Below, one piece after another: positions 55,883 through 63,812 of a stretch of 64,000 nt of DNA. The notes under the pieces were generated by a model. It was not told the origin of the DNA, made no database searches, and saw nothing but the letters and a program-made list of their open reading frames with translations. This DNA comes from Ceriagrion tenellum (lineage: Eukaryota > Arthropoda > Insecta > Odonata > Coenagrionidae). The DNA lies in the NCBI GenBank assembly GCA_963169105.1, contig OY720635.1, positions 158,735,645 to 158,799,644 of the forward strand, in the 5' to 3' direction. The translations under genes and the position numbers were made by a program. The first letter of the stretch is position 1. Each line of letters begins with the position of its first letter.

Positions 55883-56449
55883 ATGTCGAACGATGTGGAT
55901 CGATATATAAGATTCTTTATTTCAAATCAGAGGGGTGGGGATATTGGTCCATTATATCAAGCAAGTTATTTTAAACAAAGAGGACACGGATTAGGATCTT
56001 TTTTTAGCGGATTGTGGAGGTATGTGAAACCGATGGTCAGTTCTGGACTGAAGGCAGTTGGCGAAGAAGCGGTAAAAGCGGGGATTGGTGCACTCTCCGA
56101 TATAGGTACGAAATCTGGAAAGGAAATATTACAAACGCGTTTCGGAGAGGCAAGGGCTAATTTAAAGCGAAGAGCTCAAGACAAGTTGCAAAGAATGGCG
56201 GGTGCGGGCTTGCGTACAGCAAAGAGACGACGAAAAACTGTAACTGTGATGCGAATGAATAAGCGAGATGATCCTGAAAAGACAAAGAAGAAACGACGGA
56301 GAAAAGGACGAGGGAAAAAGATAATTAAAAAACAGAAAGGAAGGAAGGTAGGGAAGAAAAAAAGCGAAGGAAAGAAGAAGAGGGTAAGGAGGAAGAGGGT
56401 GGGAAAAAAGAAACAAAGCGGTGGTGAATGGAGGGATATATTTTCGTAA
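55883..56449 (+). CDS. Basic virion protein, pVI/pX-like (188 aa)
   Basis: Residues 17-45 read QRGGDIGPLYQASYFKQRGH then GLGSFFSGLWRYVKP, a glycine-rich amphipathic segment followed by an Ala-rich helix (AVGEEAVKAGIGALSDIG) and a very basic tail with Lys/Arg runs. This matches a Polinton family resembling adenovirus membrane-lytic/core precursors; QRGHG-like sites could be adenain cleavage points (inference). It sits directly before the major capsid gene. Intact. Confidence 0.75.
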   Translation: MSNDVDRYIRFFISNQRGGDIGPLYQASYFKQRGHGLGSFFSGLWRYVKPMVSSGLKAVGEEAVKAGIGALSDIGTKSGKEILQTRFGEARANLKRRAQDKLQRMAGAGLRTAKRRRKTVTVMRMNKRDDPEKTKKKRRRKGRGKKIIKKQKGRKVGKKKSEGKKKRVRRKRVGKKKQSGGEWRDIFS

Positions 56450-56504
56450 ATGAGAAAATCGTGTCAGTCTTTCTCGAGTGTTGGTGGAACATACATCAAA
56501 CGAG

Positions 56505-57791
56505 ATGGAGGAAGTAGTTCCTTCGTGTTTGTACTTGTTCAAACACCTACCCATCCAAACTAGCATTATCGAACGCAGGACTACACCGTATTATCCAATC
56601 AATACAATCGACACCAACTCTGAATTGAAATTTTCAATAAAGGGAAATGGTGACCGATACCTTGATCTAAACGATATTAGGCTCAAAGTTAAATTAAAGT
56701 TAGTGAAAAGGGGGGGAATTCCTTACACCAATGTGGACTCCAAACAGCCGGGAGTCGTGAACAACATTCTGCATTCTATGTTCGAAAATTGCAACGTGTA
56801 TTTTAACGCGAAAAAGGTAACGACCTCAGAATATTATGGATACCGAAGTTATTTGGAAAAACTGCTCAATTACGGCTCCGACGCAGCTCGCACACACATG
56901 GTTTGCAGTGGGTGGGAGCTCGATGAAGGAACGAATTTAGACAGCATGGAAAACGCAGGTTTTCTGGAAAGGCAAAGGTGGTTGAAAGATAGCTCTTTGT
57001 TAGAAGTGGTGGGAAAACTGCACGTGGATGCTTTTAATCAGCCGAGACTGTTAGTTAATAATGTTGACGTCACTATAGAGTTATCATTCGCTAAGCCGGA
57101 ATTCTTCTTAATGGAAGAAGAAGGAGAGGATGCCATTTTGAAAATTGAAGAAGCAACACTGTATGCTACACAATGCGAGCTCGATCCTTCCATTCTGGTG
57201 GCTCACGCGAAACTTTTGTCAGATGGAACGCCGATGGTGTTACCGTACAAGCGAGTAGAAATCAAAACATTTACGATTCCCGCACACAGCACAATGTTCA
57301 ACAATGATAACCTCATATTAGGCAGGATTCCAAATACACTCATGGTCGCGTTTGTGGAGAGCAATTCATTTCTAGGCAAAAGAAATAAAAATCCATTTAA
57401 TTTTCATCACTACAGCATGTACGAATGCTCAGTCTTTGTCGATGACCGAGAATATCCATGCGGAGGATACAAGAGTGATTTTCATACTCCTTCCAAAAAA
57501 TTCTGTACGAACGCGTATCACCAACTATATGAAGCCTTGAGATTGTCTCATGGAGATGTCGGAAACCAAATAACCAAGAAAATGTTTGAGCATGGATATT
57601 TCGTTCTGGCATGGGATCTCACTCGCGACAGCTCGGGACACGAAGACCATGTTAGCCTCACTCGCACGGGAAATTTACGCCTGCAAGGAAAATTTCAACA
57701 AAAACTTCAAAATGCAGTAACCGTACTCGTTTATGCCGAATATGATGCTGAGATATTAATAAATAAACATAGGGAGATTACTTTAATTTAG
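56505..57791 (+). CDS. Double-jelly-roll major capsid protein (428 aa)
   Basis: Forms the capsid hexons. ATG 56505 (MEEVVPSCLYLFKHLPIQTS) is preferred; upstream codons in frame lack ATG. IERRTTPYYPINTID, LKFSIKGNGDRYLDLNDIRL and VKLKLVKRGG are the signature of the 'F54H12.2-like' double-jelly-roll family present in animal Mavericks. NNILHSMFENCNVYFNAKKV, TSEYYGYRSYLEKLL and the C-terminal LRLQGKFQQKLQNAVTVLVY strand support it. Length fits this shorter MCP group rather than the 600-residue vertebrate type. Intact. Confidence 0.88.
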   Translation: MEEVVPSCLYLFKHLPIQTSIIERRTTPYYPINTIDTNSELKFSIKGNGDRYLDLNDIRLKVKLKLVKRGGIPYTNVDSKQPGVVNNILHSMFENCNVYFNAKKVTTSEYYGYRSYLEKLLNYGSDAARTHMVCSGWELDEGTNLDSMENAGFLERQRWLKDSSLLEVVGKLHVDAFNQPRLLVNNVDVTIELSFAKPEFFLMEEEGEDAILKIEEATLYATQCELDPSILVAHAKLLSDGTPMVLPYKRVEIKTFTIPAHSTMFNNDNLILGRIPNTLMVAFVESNSFLGKRNKNPFNFHHYSMYECSVFVDDREYPCGGYKSDFHTPSKKFCTNAYHQLYEALRLSHGDVGNQITKKMFEHGYFVLAWDLTRDSSGHEDHVSLTRTGNLRLQGKFQQKLQNAVTVLVYAEYDAEILINKHREITLI

Positions 57792-57817
57792 TCGTGAGGA
57801 AACTCCGAAAGGGAGAG

Positions 57818-58408
57818 ATGCAAACTCACGAAATCTAGCGCGTCCTCAGACGTAATCCACTCACGCGTGACTCTTTTCGTGGTGTCTTTCCCTCTGATGC
57901 CCTACCGAAATATAAAAAACCAGGCACGTATGTAATTAATTTCGACCCATCAAACAGCCCCGGAACGCATTGGGTCACCGTTCACGTCATCAACTCGCAG
58001 CGTGCTGAATATTTCGATTCTTATGCGATCGAACCTTTCGTGACCGGTATTCTCAACTTTCTCTCAGAATTTAAGCTGTTTAGAAGGAATACCAAACGGC
58101 TACAAAATTTTGAATCTGATTTATGCGGAGAGTATTGTTGCCTCTACGCTCTCTTCAAATCCACCGAACGTTCACTTCAACAATTCGTGGAAGTCTTTCC
58201 CCATCCACACAAAAACGATTGCAAAGTTGTCACATTGTTTACGAAATTTTTTGGCTCGGGAGTAAGAGATAATCGTCGGTGTCACCCAAATTCTCAAGTT
58301 TGCTGTGCATTAGCGGAAACTGCCATTTGGAAGCGGAGACTGCTGGATAAACAAGATGCTGACTTCCATCGGAGAAGACGTGCACAAGAGGAAGAAGAGG
58401 AATCATAA
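57818..58408 (+). pseudogene. Adenain-like cysteine protease with early TAG
   Basis: Virion maturation protease (C5/C48 fold). The natural ATG at 57818 is followed after six codons by an in-frame TAG (57836), after which the frame is open to 58,408. Catalytic His in GTHWVTVHV (57968), Asp in EYFDSY (58016), Cys in LCGEYCCLYAL (58124), with a Gln-Asn just upstream for the oxyanion hole. Without the TAG the length (about 196) matches adenains. The next ATG (58040) would lack the His and Asp, so the present frame cannot give an active enzyme unless TAG is read through or is an error. Confidence 0.88.
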
Positions 58409-58532
58409 AAAGAAGAAACAGAAATCTCCTGAAAATAATAATGAAAAACTTTTGGCTTTATCGGCAGAAATAGAGGCGTTACTTCAAGTTCTGATTCCTC
58501 CAGATGTTGAAATAAACGTTGACGTCAATTGA
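58356..58532 (+). CDS. Small ORF overlapping the protease end (58 aa)
   Basis: ATG 58356 opens a Lys-rich start (MLTSIGEDVHKRKKRNHKKK) and ends LSAEIEALLQVLIPPDVEIN plus three residues. It overlaps the protease by 53 bases in another frame. The shift from basic to acidic-hydrophobic looks protein-like. It could equally be a frameshifted protease tail. No family recognised. Confidence 0.4.
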   Translation: MLTSIGEDVHKRKKRNHKKKKQKSPENNNEKLLALSAEIEALLQVLIPPDVEINVDVN

Positions 58533-58584
58533 GCGAACAACACCAAATGGAACTTCATATCTCTTCTGTTTCCGCCAAAGTGAA

Positions 58585-58676
58585 CCTTACCGCTCATTTT
58601 TTTTTAGATAAGAGGCGGAACGTGATTGGTTAAAGACTTACCGCTCATTTTAGAGACAGAACGTGATTGGTTAAAG
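58585..58676 (+). promoter_or_regulatory. Tandem inverted-CCAAT promoter repeats
   Basis: CTTACCGCTCATTTT...GTGATTGGTTAAAGA occurs twice (GTGATTGG at 58621 and 58662, 41 bp apart), ending 48 bases before the ATG at 58724. ATTGG is an inverted CCAAT box (NF-Y type). Confidence 0.55.
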
Positions 58677-58723
58677 ATAACGAATGTGTTCTGAGTGACG
58701 AATACGTTTTCTACTCAATCAAC

Positions 58724-59650
58724 ATGCAGTCGTCGAGTGGAGAGGTTCTTGAGCAGCCGCTTGAGCAACAGCAACAACCACAGCAGCCACAGCAGTCTTC
58801 AGCTTCCGACCCTCGGCGGCAACGGAGAAAGGTAACGAAGAAGAAGAACGACCAACGCCAGAAGGCGGTGAAAAGGAAGGAGAATACGGACAGTGAAATT
58901 GACGAGATATTCAAACTTTTGGAGAAAGAAATAGAGGAAACACTTCGAGAAAGCGCAAAGAATAAGAAAAGGACTGTTTCCCCCAGTTTTCCCCCTTCTC
59001 TCAAACCACCTTCTCTTCCTACCGATTTCAAACCCCTATACTGTCGCGGTGCTGTGCTGAGTGCCAACAAGGAGATTCACATCGCCTGGCAATTGAAACC
59101 GGGTGGTGGACGAGCCTACGCAAGATTGCTGATCATTCCATCTGAGTGTGGTGATTTGGACGGACTTGATCTCTTTGAATCCGATCTAGATTTTTTGTAT
59201 GCACACGAAAAAATATTAAGTGACTATTTTAACAATACTGTGCCAATACCAGACGATCTTGTGCATGCGAACTTCTCTGTCGCTTTTACATCGCTCTTGG
59301 GTGAGAAACTAATTGTACTCAATCGAAATTCGGGTGCTGCACTCGTTGATAAACGGGAAGGTAATTCAATTCTTTTGAACAAGTTAGAATGGCTGGAATT
59401 GTCGAAAATTTTAGAGAATGTCCGAATTGCTATTCGTGTTGCCAACCAATGTTCCACTCATCTGGACGAGCAATTTCTGCCTGTGGAAAATGCAGCGCGC
59501 AGACTGGGCGTGCAGCATTTGAGAATAACGTTTGGGGTGAAGCAGAGTGGCAGTATAAACGTCCCCTTTCCAATGGATCCCCTGCACACGGAAGGATGGG
59601 CAAAGTTATTGTCGACTTCCAGGCGGGAAGTAATGGAAAACTATTTGTGA
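58724..59650 (+). CDS. Unknown Maverick gene, frame 1 (308 aa)
   Basis: ATG 58724. Low-complexity N-terminus (QPLEQQQQPQQPQQSS), basic/acidic region (RRQRRKVTKKKN; DSEIDEIFKLLEKEIEE), Pro-rich linker (SPSFPPSLKPPSLPTDFKP), then a folded part (YCRGAVLSANKEIHIAWQLK, YARLLIIPSECGDLDGLDLF, NFSVAFTSLLGEKLIVLN). The last 87 codons overlap another open frame that continues to 60,096, so this gene either ends at 59,650 or was shifted into the next frame near 59,400-59,600. Function unknown. Confidence 0.6.
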   Translation: MQSSSGEVLEQPLEQQQQPQQPQQSSASDPRRQRRKVTKKKNDQRQKAVKRKENTDSEIDEIFKLLEKEIEETLRESAKNKKRTVSPSFPPSLKPPSLPTDFKPLYCRGAVLSANKEIHIAWQLKPGGGRAYARLLIIPSECGDLDGLDLFESDLDFLYAHEKILSDYFNNTVPIPDDLVHANFSVAFTSLLGEKLIVLNRNSGAALVDKREGNSILLNKLEWLELSKILENVRIAIRVANQCSTHLDEQFLPVENAARRLGVQHLRITFGVKQSGSINVPFPMDPLHTEGWAKLLSTSRREVMENYL

Positions 59651-60096
59651 TTCGGGAGTTGGCCATGGAAGATCTGGAATCACCGTGGCGAAGGTCGTGG
59701 CTTTTCCAGATTCCTCCAAGTTACCCCCATGACAAGAAAAATGAGTGGTTAACACATAATTGGCACGGAATAGATTATGATATGGGAAATATTCCTTACG
59801 ATAATTTACCGAGCATTCTCGAAAATGAAACTAAACGATTCCAATATGTCTTTGCTAAAGGTTTGGAAAAATGCAAATTTTTATCATTACATATTGGGAG
59901 ACCAGTAATCGAGTTGGAAAAATTTCTCGATGTGCCCAAATTGGCGAATCTTCCAGTCACGTCCGTTAAATGCAATCTTTATTGTCACCAAACGGAGAAA
60001 TTCGCATGTGCAATTAAAAATTGTTCAAAGTTAAAAAAGTGGATTCATGAAAACGTACCTTATAATAAACTCAAGGCAAAATTGGAACTTATTTGA
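59389..60096 (+). CDS. Unknown Maverick gene, frame 2 (235 aa)
   Basis: ATG 59389, overlapping the previous frame by 262 bases. It begins with Cys pairs (CPNCYSCCQPMF, ACGKCSAQ) that could form a zinc ribbon, then GKVIVDFQAGSNGKLFVIRE, HDKKNEWLTHNWHGIDYDMG, QYVFAKGLEKCKFL and VIELEKFLDVPKLANLPVTS. The second half resembles short uncharacterised proteins scattered in insect mobile DNA (WL..N.HGI.W..G..PY, KG..K..FL), possibly an RNase-H-like fold; weak inference. May be the C-terminal half of the preceding gene. Confidence 0.6.
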   Translation: MAGIVENFRECPNCYSCCQPMFHSSGRAISACGKCSAQTGRAAFENNVWGEAEWQYKRPLSNGSPAHGRMGKVIVDFQAGSNGKLFVIRELAMEDLESPWRRSWLFQIPPSYPHDKKNEWLTHNWHGIDYDMGNIPYDNLPSILENETKRFQYVFAKGLEKCKFLSLHIGRPVIELEKFLDVPKLANLPVTSVKCNLYCHQTEKFACAIKNCSKLKKWIHENVPYNKLKAKLELI

Positions 60097-60353
60097 TGGA
60101 CTCAAAGTGATAAATTTGAAATGGACTTGAAGTGATGAACACAAAGTTGAGAAGTGATACATTATTTATGTGACAATTGAAATATTCTTGAAAATAAATT
60201 ACTCTAAAAAAAAGATGTTTTATCTTCTTATTTTACCCACTCATCCCACCATATAATTATTAGGAGAGGTTTAATCATAAATAAAAGTCATAAATCCTTC
60301 AAACATTTGACATTTATTATTTCAATATATTTTTACATTTATTGGTAATATGG
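60097..60353. other. Convergent 3' ends
   Basis: AT-rich spacer with AAATAAA (60,193) for the + strand and TTTATT motifs (60,313; 60,338) for the - strand gene. Confidence 0.5.
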
Positions 60354-61037
60354 TTAATAAACGTCTGTTTTTGCATACTTGAAAGTGAACACTAACGTCT
60401 TCACAAGGGAATCCTTCTCGCCTGACACGGGTATGTAGTCAATCAGAGATTTCACATTGTCGGTGCACAGCACGGGTTTTGAAAAACTCACCGATGGCCC
60501 CAAACTCACCGCTGTTCCCTTTGAAATGAGGAAACCGTCGGTATTCTCCTCGTCCTGGACGCTGAAAATGTCGACCGTAAGGACAGGCAATTGTTGCTCC
60601 GCTTCACTGCGCACATTCGGATCATCTATAGATTCCAGTGGAACGATGTTGAATCTCTCGTACACACCTTCCGAATTTTTGAATCCGGAAAAGGGAACTT
60701 TCCTCCCAATCAAACACGCCGTTCGATCCCCGACACGAAAATCACAAATGTGCCTTTTGTCGAATTCAAAAGTCAGGGAGAAGTCGGTCCCGGGCATGTC
60801 AGTGGGCAGCAAGATGTCATAGTGGTCGTCTCCGGTCTCCTTCACGCTGATGACGCGTTCTCCCAATTTTGCACTGGGCCGGGCCGTTAACCGTCCCCAA
60901 GGAGGAGGGATATAATTAGATGTCCCTCGCACCACCAGCTTCTTCGGCTGCTTCGGCCCCTCCACCACCTTTTCCTCCTCGGGCACCTCCTCTCCCATCC
61001 CCTCCGGCAGTTTCTGCAAATTCCCGCTAATATTCAT
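60354..61037 (-). CDS. Unknown right-end gene (227 aa)
   Basis: Intact, the only core-region gene on the - strand. It begins MNISGNLQKLPEGMGEEVPE, with an acidic/Pro start, then PKKLVVRGTSNYIPPPWGRL and a beta-rich body (HYDILLPTDMPGTDFSLTFE, HICDFRVGDRTACLIGRKVP, GFLISKGTAVSLGPSVSFSK). No signal peptide or membrane segment. Its isolated promoter and end position suggest an accessory gene. No family recognised. Confidence 0.65.
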   Translation of the reverse strand: MNISGNLQKLPEGMGEEVPEEEKVVEGPKQPKKLVVRGTSNYIPPPWGRLTARPSAKLGERVISVKETGDDHYDILLPTDMPGTDFSLTFEFDKRHICDFRVGDRTACLIGRKVPFSGFKNSEGVYERFNIVPLESIDDPNVRSEAEQQLPVLTVDIFSVQDEENTDGFLISKGTAVSLGPSVSFSKPVLCTDNVKSLIDYIPVSGEKDSLVKTLVFTFKYAKTDVY

Positions 61038-61097
61038 CTCGTACGGTCTCTCTACTCCGCGACGTTCGACTCGTCAATAAGGGTCTCCGAAAACCCA

Positions 61098-61300
61098 CTT
61101 CCACTATGGCGATCGATCCATGGGCGGGAGCCAATAAGGGAGTCTTTCACCACATGGCGATCGATCCATGCGAAGCCAGGCGAGGCGGGAGCCAATAAGG
61201 GAGTCTTTCACCATATGGCGATCGATCCATGCGAAACCAAGCGAGGCGGGAACCAATAAGAGAGACTCACCCACTTCCACTTTCACCATATGGTGATCTC
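61098..61300 (-). promoter_or_regulatory. 61-bp tandem CCAAT repeats upstream of the right-end gene
   Basis: Three units with CATATGGCGATCGATCCATG and GGCGGGAGCCAATAAGGGAG; CCAAT at 61131, 61192 and 61253, exactly 61 bp apart. On the - strand each reads CTTATTGGCTCCCGCC (ATTGG plus GC-rich), upstream of the gene starting at 61037. Confidence 0.65.
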
Positions 61301-61420
61301 ACTGGAGCTTAGGCGAGGCGGGGCGAAGCGGCGCGAAGCGGCGGCCGCGGCCTCGGCATAGGGAGGGGGAGGGAGGGGAGCGGCAGGAACGACAGGGGGA
61401 GGGAGGACAGGGGAGGGAAA

Positions 61421-61469
61421 AACAAAATGGAGGCGACACAAACAGTGGCGGACTCTGGTGGCAACTGTC
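61421..61469 (-). repeat. Right terminal inverted repeat of the Maverick element
   Basis: Complement of 42038-42086, ending GGTGGCAACTGTC. Inside it is a GC/purine-rich tract (61,320-61,425), as at the left end. The flanks do not share a 6-bp target duplication. Confidence 0.75.
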
Positions 61470-61490
61470 CTCGTAATCTTAGTTTGCTAA

Positions 61491-61970
61491 CTACTGACGC
61501 ATTATAATCCTCTCCGTTTAGGATCTTTGTGTGCAATAGCAGTTAATCTTCAATTACGTAAAGCCGCCGAAAAGAGAAGGAAAACGAAAGTTTGGCTAGG
61601 GAGATGGAAAGACGTTTTTGAAGAGTTGGAGCTGCCGAGAACTCTAATTAAGTATTTAAAGGATTACCAAATGAGCACTGTTTATTTCTCAAGTCCAGAC
61701 AGTCGACCGCCACAGTCGGTAGTGAAATACGGGGATTCACCGTACTCGATTTGTAGGAGAAGGACCAAAATATGGTGCGGTTCAATTTCTCTAACGTTGG
61801 ACAACTATACACAAACAGCCAATGATCAAAACGTATACGATATTAGAAATACCTTTTGGCCTTGGCCCTGCACAGAAGAAGAATACCTGTTTATGGTAGG
61901 GGAAATGGAGAAATCCGTTCCACTGTGTGTAAAGGAAAAAAGTACTAGCGAAAAACAGACACAACCCTAA
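61491..61970 (+). pseudogene. Accessory gene A3, SOCS-box protein, 5'-truncated
   Basis: Homology to A2 starts at about 61,491, a stop codon lies just before, and the first 16 residues are missing; the rest is open. BC box LGSLCAIAV and Cul5 box FEELELPRTLIKYLKDY are intact, followed by YFSSPDSRPPQSVVKYGDSP and TEEEYLFMVGEMEKSVP. The truncation coincides with the right end of the Maverick, so the copy was cut by a rearrangement or insertion. Confidence 0.75.
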
Positions 61971-62050
61971 AGTCGATATTAAACAATGAAATAAAAGCTC
62001 AAGTAACAACCAAACCGAAAACCGAAACATTAACCTTAACCGAAACTTAC

Positions 62051-62066
62051 AGCCTTTTTTAAGGCT
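62051..62066 (+). terminator. Histone-type 3' stem-loop after gene A3
   Basis: AGCCTTTTTTAAGGCT, 81 nt after the stop, with GCGAAAGAGAGAGATGGAGA downstream as in A1. Confidence 0.55.
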
Positions 62067-62584
62067 TCCTATTTCATCCAGATACACGCGAAAGAGAGAG
62101 ATGGAGAGTCATTCGCGAAAGGAGTTTTGAAAAAAATAAATAAATATCTCTCCAACATGCACGCGGTTGCCTTCGTATCGGTTGGCTTTATCACCCGCCA
62201 ACTCTCCCTCCACCCCCTTAGTTCCTTTCTCTCCCTCCACCCCCTTAGTTTCTTTCTCTCGCGTGAAAAGCAATCCCACTGGTTACTATGCAATGGATCT
62301 CCACGGCAGCGACTTGTTATATCAAGCGAGTTGTACTGTGGTGCCATCAACGTCGGAAAAAAATTAAAATTCTCTCCACATGCACGCGATCTCTTTAACA
62401 TGCACGCGATCGCCACTGCCCGGCCGGCTTTTTTATCGACCGTCCACCCGCCCGACCTTATCACCCTCCCACTTCCGCCGCCACATGGCGGCACAGCTCT
62501 CGGCGTGAGACCGAGTGGCGAACTCTCTCCCGCGAACACACAGAGTAAATTGCGATATACAGAGAGAACGAAAATTTCGCTGCG

Positions 62585-63004
62585 ATGGCCCCTTTGGAAC
62601 ACTTTCCTTTTCTGGACGTTGGAGCTCTTCTCCGAAAAGATGAGAATGAGGATATGGACACCGAAGAAGAAGAAGAGAGTGACAGTGAGGAAAGTGAGAG
62701 TGACAGTGAGGAAAGTGATAATGATGACGGTGAATACTTCGTGTGTATGTATTTACAAGTTCCTCTTGATATGCCCGCAATAACGAACGAAGTCATGACG
62801 TATACGTTGCAATTATTGATCAATATGGACAGAAGGTGGGAGCATTATGAAGTATTTGGAGGAGAAAGAAATTGGACAATTCATTGGAGAGCTGAGAATT
62901 TTAATGAAGCCGAGGCAATGCTATACATGACACCTATGATTTTCGGATTCGGGCATGCCTGCATAACTAAAAATGGGGATTTAACCCGCTCCCTTGTGTG
63001 TTAA
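62585..63004 (+). CDS. Accessory gene B2, acidic protein (139 aa)
   Basis: Second copy of B: MAPLEHFPFLDVGALLRKDE, acidic run with one extra Glu, then the same C-terminal domain ending TKNGDLTRSLVC. About nine residue changes from B1, mostly conservative. Open frame, same 3' hairpin, intronless. Confidence 0.7.
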   Translation: MAPLEHFPFLDVGALLRKDENEDMDTEEEEESDSEESESDSEESDNDDGEYFVCMYLQVPLDMPAITNEVMTYTLQLLINMDRRWEHYEVFGGERNWTIHWRAENFNEAEAMLYMTPMIFGFGHACITKNGDLTRSLVC

Positions 63005-63087
63005 TAAATTTAAAATCACTAAAACCGAAAAATAACAATCGAAATAACAACCTATACTGACAACCGCGAAAACCAATTAAGCCGCAC

Positions 63088-63103
63088 GGTCTTTTTAAAG
63101 GCC
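63088..63103 (+). terminator. Histone-type 3' stem-loop after gene B2
   Basis: GGTCTTTTTAAAGGCC, 84 nt after the stop, fits GGYYYUUHUNARRRCC at every position (one internal G-U pair, loop TTTA). Confidence 0.6.
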
Positions 63104-63413
63104 AAATAAGAAAAATCCATTAAGAAATTATGGAAATAGAGACAGTTTAAATAAGTTTTTGAAAATAATAAAACCGTAATGTATTTTAGAAAAATGTCAG
63201 AGAAGCAAGGAACGTGCACTCTGGCAGTTTCGCTCGCTCCTTATCGCTGTCGCTTCCTGTGACCACTCACCCCACTTCTGTGATACTCTGAGCGGGCGCG
63301 TGTTGAGTGGCAGTCGCCAGGCTAACACTCACCCCAATTGCGCAATAATCTGAGCGGGTCGTGCGTTGGATAGGCGTTGCCAGCCCATCATTTGAATTCC
63401 AGAAGCCGGAGAC

Positions 63414-63497
63414 GCAAGTACTGTTTCATCTGAGTCTCTCCATTACCCTCGTATTAAACCATTATTTTGTTGATTTGATACGCTCTTTCGTTTTCAG
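63414..63497 (+). other. 5' UTR intron of gene C2 with GC donor
   Basis: GAGAC|GCAAGT replaces the GT of copy C1; the acceptor TTTTCAG before ATG 63498 is kept. GC-AG introns with this extended donor are usually spliceable. Confidence 0.6.
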
Positions 63498-63812
63498 ATG
63501 GACGCTCTTGCAGTAAGGTTGGAGCTTGTAAATACAGCGTCACCTCCCTTCGTAAAGAAGGAAGACCAGGTACCTGGCTACAGGTACCAGGTATTGGAGT
63601 TGGAAAGATTTGATAATGCCCGATACGGCTCCGTGCTCCTAGCTTTAATTAGGAGCACGGAGGCCGTAATCGGCAAGATATTCTTGTCTAGAAGGTTCCT
63701 CGACGTTTTCAAAAATGCCGAGGACCTTCTCACCTACAATTCGGCCCCAACAGATCAGCTCTGGGGCCTGACCTGGGACGGGAGGCGGTTGGAGATGACG
63801 CCGTCCCATTAA
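63498..63812 (+). CDS. Accessory gene C2 (104 aa)
   Basis: Second copy of C, same length, about 10 residue differences (for example VDNDRYGP to FDNARYGS), all six hairpins kept at 63547-63808. Introns on both sides as in C1. Intact. The second block continues toward the window end with the same 3' UTR intron (63819-63905). Confidence 0.8.
   Translation: MDALAVRLELVNTASPPFVKKEDQVPGYRYQVLELERFDNARYGSVLLALIRSTEAVIGKIFLSRRFLDVFKNAEDLLTYNSAPTDQLWGLTWDGRRLEMTPSH
63547..63808 (+). other. Array of six hairpins inside the gene C2 coding exon
   Basis: H0 CCTTC/GAAGG; H1 GGTACCTG/CAGGTACC; H2 CTCCGTGCTCCTA/TAGGAGCACGGAG (13 bp); H3 AGAAGGTTCCTCG/CGAGGACCTTCT with the same bulge; H4 GGCCCC/GGGGCC; H5 TGGGACGG/CCGTCCCA. 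Arms match C1 except for paired changes in H0 and H3. Confidence 0.8.

Larger units (their letters stand above)
42038..61469 (+). mobile_element. Maverick/Polinton (adintovirus-like) element, 19.4 kb
   Basis: Bounded by 49-bp inverted ends. Contains accessory genes D, A1, A2, B1 and C1, then polymerase B, MMP, ATPase, basic protein, LLVDP protein, integrase, penton-type, pVI-like, MCP and protease, then unknown genes. The set of polymerase B, DDE integrase, A32 ATPase, DJR capsid and adenain defines Polinton-class viruses. At least the polymerase, LLVDP gene, protease and A1 are broken. Confidence 0.85.

Noticed and set aside
56162..56566. 134-codon open frame on the - strand under the pVI-like gene
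   Set aside because: Antisense shadow of the Lys/Arg-rich tail; Ser/Leu/Phe-rich low complexity.
58711..59070. 119-codon - strand frame
   Set aside because: Shadow of the Gln/Lys-rich start of the + strand gene.
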